From Gamarada debralockiae (lineage: Eukaryota > Ascomycota > Leotiomycetes > Helotiales > Hyphodiscaceae), in contig NXFV01000168.1 of assembly GCA_002803225.1 (NCBI GenBank), forward strand, positions 91,029 to 155,028: a stretch of DNA of 64,000 nt, in the 5' to 3' direction. The notes beneath the pieces were generated by a model. It had not been told where the DNA came from. It searched no databases and saw only the letters and a list, made by a program, of their open reading frames with translations. The stretch's first letter is position 1, and each line of letters begins with the position of its first letter. The position numbers were made by a program, and so were the translations under genes. Of the stretch, positions 60,801 through 64,000 are shown one piece after another.

Positions 60801-61096
60801 ACGAGATTTTCAGAGGCAGACATGCTAAACCTCCCCATCACAATGCGGCTGATGCCCTCGAGGATTTGACCAACAACATGTGCCATCTCTTTGGCCGCGC
60901 CACCAAGGCTGTCAGTCTTTGCCCTGCTGCATACTATGCGGACCTTCTCTGCACCCGAGCTCGATGCTATCTCTCCGATCAATTCGATCCAAATGACACC
61001 TCTGCCACCCCCAGCGTTGCTAGTGGCGCCACTCCAACAACCACATTCGACGTCAAAATTCCGGACAGCTTGAAGGATACAATGTGGTACATCTAA
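57868..61096 (+). CDS. Argonaute (QDE-2/AGO-like) small-RNA-guided slicer
   Basis: Core RNA-silencing effector, 1023 aa. Exons: 57868-58049, 58105-59243, 59298-59545, 59594-61096; introns 55, 54 and 48 nt. Residues 1-52 are an RGG/GGRG low-complexity tail. The N domain starts near FPPRPGHGTQGKKITVYANY. L1 and PAZ follow, with PAZ ending around MPVVNVGNRENPNYLP and ACRKPWE. MID and PIWI occupy the fourth exon. The catalytic tetrad is visible: Asp in VVGLDVTHPS (about 746), Glu in GRKEMV (about 787), Asp in LYRDGVSEGQ (about 821) and Asp in AAYYADLLCTRAR (about 973). The fourth position is Asp, where animal AGO2 has His. PIWI motifs CGKRHHTRF and TARPGHYVV are intact, and it ends in the family's MWYI. 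Predicted slicer-competent (inference). Confidence 0.96.
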
Positions 61097-62340
61097 AGAA
61101 AGGGAGCGTCGACTTCGGGCCAGAGCAACCGACATCGACCAGAAATCACACTCAATTCTTTGATCTACTCCCTTACTGGTGACTGCCATCTCTTGTTTCT
61201 CACGACATTATTTATTTCTGATCTTCGGTTCGCATTCTTTCCCTTCCACCGATGGTAGAAAATCGAATGGCGCTTATCTCGGACATATCATTTCTTTGGG
61301 CCCTGCAATTCCAATTTCGAAAGCTGGAAGTTATTGCAGCATATCATCGAACATCACGCTCACATTTCAAGGCATTCGTTTCTTAAATAATCCGGGCCCC
61401 ATCCAGCAACTGTTACTGAATTGGCGAACCGCAGCGTTTGTTCTTTCCTCCTCGTTGATTTCGAACATGGGGCTTGCCACTGCTTCTGCTTCTCACGACA
61501 CCGCTGGCGAAATCGCACGGATGGCAACATTTATCTTTCCCAAAGCGGCTTTACGATTTTCACGATCTGATATCTATTTGAGTCTTGTTTCCTGTCCTGC
61601 GAAGCAGATATGGCTTGTTCTCTGGCAACCACACTGATTCAAAATATGGATCAGCAGCAGCGTCGTTATGGTGAGCAGGATGATTGACGGCAGTGGACAT
61701 TTCAGCATTCGTTCTGCGGAAGCGGATAGCAGAATAGTTTGCGCCTTTTCACACTCCTGTCTCGACTTCACTTCATACTTCAGATGGTCATATTGGTGAA
61801 GGACTTACGTCTCTACATACAGATGGACCTTTCTACCCCCATTTGCACCACATTAGCTAGTTTATGACATTCCCATTGCTGCCCACATTATGCGTTTCTC
61901 TGTCGTGACAGGTTGAACGTTGTATGATGTGAAAGCGTTTCTCAATTTCTCAATAGTCGACTCTCCAAGTGGGCGCATTCACTATCAAAGCAAATAATTT
62001 TCCTCGAGGATAACTTGCTTGATTCTGCTCAATGCTGCCCAAGCTAGAATTTCAAAATAAACATCCCTCCTTGCTTGCAGAGTTTCCACATTTGTTCCAT
62101 CCCTCCCCCTTACGTTCCATTCAGCACATGCATCAAAGATACTAATCATCCCAATCCCCGCATTCGCTCTTCCACAGACAATCGTCACATATCCCGGTAC
62201 AAACATCCCAATCCCCGCACTTCTTCTCCTCACGCTGCTTCCACTCCTTTACGCTTTCATCAATTTCCGTTCCAGGAGTTTTCCTGGGAGGACATTCGAG
62301 AGGTTTCGTCCCACCCGGCGACTAAGACCCTGTTTACTTG
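61097..62340. other. Argonaute 3' flank
   Basis: 1.2 kb of unique-looking sequence, probably including a 3' UTR. Open frames (for example plus 61179-61637) have no recognisable domain. Confidence 0.45.
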
Positions 62341-62809
62341 CGGCATTCAAAAGAGCGATTATTGACAATAATCCAGAGTATCACATCAGTGATTATTCGA
62401 ATAATCTGACAGATAATCTTTTGCGATTATTTTGGCCGTGCGAGAAAACAACATCAAAAATGCTACTTTTTACTCTTTTTAATTAATGAAACAGTTAGGG
62501 AGCTGCGAAATTCGAGGGTTCAGTCGTTGTTTTTAGGAGGCTTGCTAACCAGCCTTTAATATTAGATTGTAAATAATTATACAAGTTATTATTTCTCTTT
62601 ATTATTCCCTTTTCTACTTTAACTTACTTTACCTATATCTGTTTCTATATTTTAGTTATACCGTAGAAATAAATACTAACTTAATCATAGTATATATTAC
62701 AGTAAACTTTGAAACCGGCTTCCCCCTAAACACTCTCTCTTGAAAAGCCGGCCCCACTTTCTGAGTTAACCCTTGCACACAGCTTTGCCGTTTTCAGTAA
62801 GGCGCAGTA
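62341..62809. repeat. AT-rich repeat block with GATTATT/AATAATC palindromes
   Basis: An abrupt drop in GC begins near 62340. Two short palindromes, GATTATT-3nt-AATAATC (62357-62373) and GATTATT-2nt-AATAATC (62391-62406), are followed by GATAATC (62412-62418) and GATTATT (62425-62431). Such clustered subterminal repeats are typical of DNA-transposon ends, but no partner terminus was found. Confidence 0.45.
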
Positions 62810-64000
62810 CAGGGGTAAGTTTCCGATGTACAATCTGTTCCGGTAAGTGTTCGTCACGTGACAAATTCCTACCTCTTATCACTTCAAAAGTTCTCAATGA
62901 GTTATTAGTCAAATGAAGTACAAATAGACTTAAATTGAAGCTATTAATACTTAGTTAAACCTCCCTTGTTTTTAATACACAAATCCATCCGCTTTGGCAT
63001 ACTCTCATTCAATTTCAACAGCGAGCTTGGTGAAATCTGTGGCTACACTTCATGTAACGCTAATTCTAAATCAGAGAGTGTTCGCGTTCTATAACGTATC
63101 TTCCCGATTCGAGTCTTGATTTATGCCTATAGATTTTCAATTAGAGACAAATCAAGTGATTGTAGTAGCTAGCGTATTGTCTTGACTTTCTGTGACTTAA
63201 GGAAGTCTGTCACAAGCTTTGCCTTATGCCACGGAGCATTATCTTCTTGCATGACTACGTCTAGACTATAACGTCAACGTATTCTTTTATAGAATAGAAT
63301 AAAATGCTCTCGTAAGACTTCCTTATACCGTTCGGCCGTTATTGTGCCTCCCTTTGGAATGATGACTAATGGCCCTATATACGGCCCACAAAAACATAAC
63401 CAAACCCCTATAGCTTACTGTCTACTTTTAAACGATAGCTTAAAGTTCTTCTCAAGCTACTCCTCCCCCTTCCTTAAAGCGCGAGTAACCCAAAACACTG
63501 CGTTATCAGCACTAGTATAAAAGGTAACTTCATCTAACTAATACATCTTATTCCAGTCCCTCTTAGCCTTCTTTTGAGCCTAACAAAAGGTACTACGCTT
63601 CTTCTTGTTAATAGGACTAATATAAGGCTTTGTACGAGGCTTGCGCTTAGCTTTACTATACTTCTTTAGGATTTTTCGAACAAGATTTCGACCGATTTTG
63701 ATACCTAACTTGCTTGGCGTAGCGAGAGCAAAAAGACTATCTTTTGGATTCTTATCTGCGTATCGAATAAGGGCTCGTTCTTGGCGAAGGTTAAGTTTTG
63801 GCTTTATACTACATCGTGGCTTGTTTTTGAACTCGAAGCTAGTGTAATTCTAGTAGCGGTCAAGGATAGATCGAATAGTAGAGCGAGGGGTCTTAAATTC
63901 GCGGTGAATATCAGCAATTCTGTAACCGTCCTGATATCTGTGTACAATCAAGGCCCTTTGGGCTGGAGAAAGCTCTCGACGAGAGGTTTTTGGCTTATAT
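62810..64000 (-). mobile_element. Tc1/mariner DNA transposon, right part beyond window
   Basis: The candidate left terminus starts CAGGGGTAAGTTTCCGATG at 62810, directly after a TA, the target dinucleotide of this superfamily. It is followed by internal repeats of GGTAAGT and then by the minus-strand transposase remnant. The other terminus lies past base 64000, so the inverted repeat cannot be confirmed. Confidence 0.65.
62944..64000 (-). pseudogene. Mutated DD34E Tc1/mariner transposase
   Basis: One continuous minus-strand frame, without frameshifts, is interrupted by ten stop codons. It runs from the window edge (a helix-turn-helix region with SPAQRALIVHRYQDGYRIAD) to a stop at 62946-62944. 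The catalytic pieces are recognisable: Asp in LDEVTFYTS, Asp in VMQEDNAPWHKAK, and Glu in LSLIENL with exactly 34 residues between the last two, hence DD34E. The tail reads SMPKRMDLCIKNKGGLTKY. Stops are mostly TAG/TAA where Trp or Gln is expected, as produced by C-to-T changes at CpA on either strand. That fits RIP. The 5' end is outside the window. Confidence 0.85.

Noticed and set aside
61179..61637. 152-codon plus-strand frame after Argonaute
   Set aside because: No domain, no signal of splicing, and it begins 80 nt after the AGO stop; most likely 3' UTR.

Overview
The window looks like nuclear DNA of a filamentous ascomycete (Pezizomycotina). Genes carry many short GT-AG introns, mostly 45-110 nt. 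The proteins are typical fungal ones: STN1, UTP14, HUL5, PAB1, a QDE-2-like Argonaute and Sec-type secreted enzymes. A transposon at the right edge carries mutations of the kind made by repeat-induced point mutation (RIP). Protein style suggests a leotiomycete, but that is inference. No tRNA, rRNA or CRISPR was seen. All gene models below were spliced by hand from reading frame, splice sites and family knowledge.

Layout. 0-10 kb is housekeeping: a 5'-truncated STN1 (telomere capping), a vacuolar Ca2+/H+ exchanger, UTP14 (18S rRNA processing) and mitoribosomal mL41. 10-25 kb looks like a decaying secondary-metabolite locus: an apparently intact DHA2-type MFS exporter stands divergent to a 6.5-kb nonribosomal peptide synthetase (NRPS) relic (A-T-C-A-T-C) wrecked by frameshifts. 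An intact TauD-type dioxygenase and an aldo-keto reductase follow. 25-35 kb holds a DUF202 membrane protein, a GNAT acetyltransferase, a 222-bp TA-flanked MITE, the HECT ligase HUL5 and PAB1. 35-39.7 kb is gene-poor and holds a small six-cysteine secreted protein next to an AT-rich block. 39.7-50 kb holds a universal-stress-protein-domain protein, mitoribosomal uS7m, a tiny dsRNA-binding-like protein with a GC-AG intron, and a nitronate monooxygenase. 50-56 kb holds a broken Pumilio fragment, a secreted pectin methylesterase and a second MFS transporter. 56-61 kb is the Argonaute with an unusual ATG-free leader of about 865 nt. 62.3-64 kb is AT-rich transposon territory: a Tc1/mariner DD34E transposase with ten in-frame stops and no frameshift.

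Functional links. The MFS pump, NRPS relic, dioxygenase and reductase could be one former biosynthetic cluster whose core enzyme has died while the accessory genes stayed open. The Argonaute and the RIP-scarred transposon are two independent signs of genome defence. The pectin methylesterase and the small cysteine-rich protein fit a plant-associated lifestyle. The remaining genes are unrelated neighbours.
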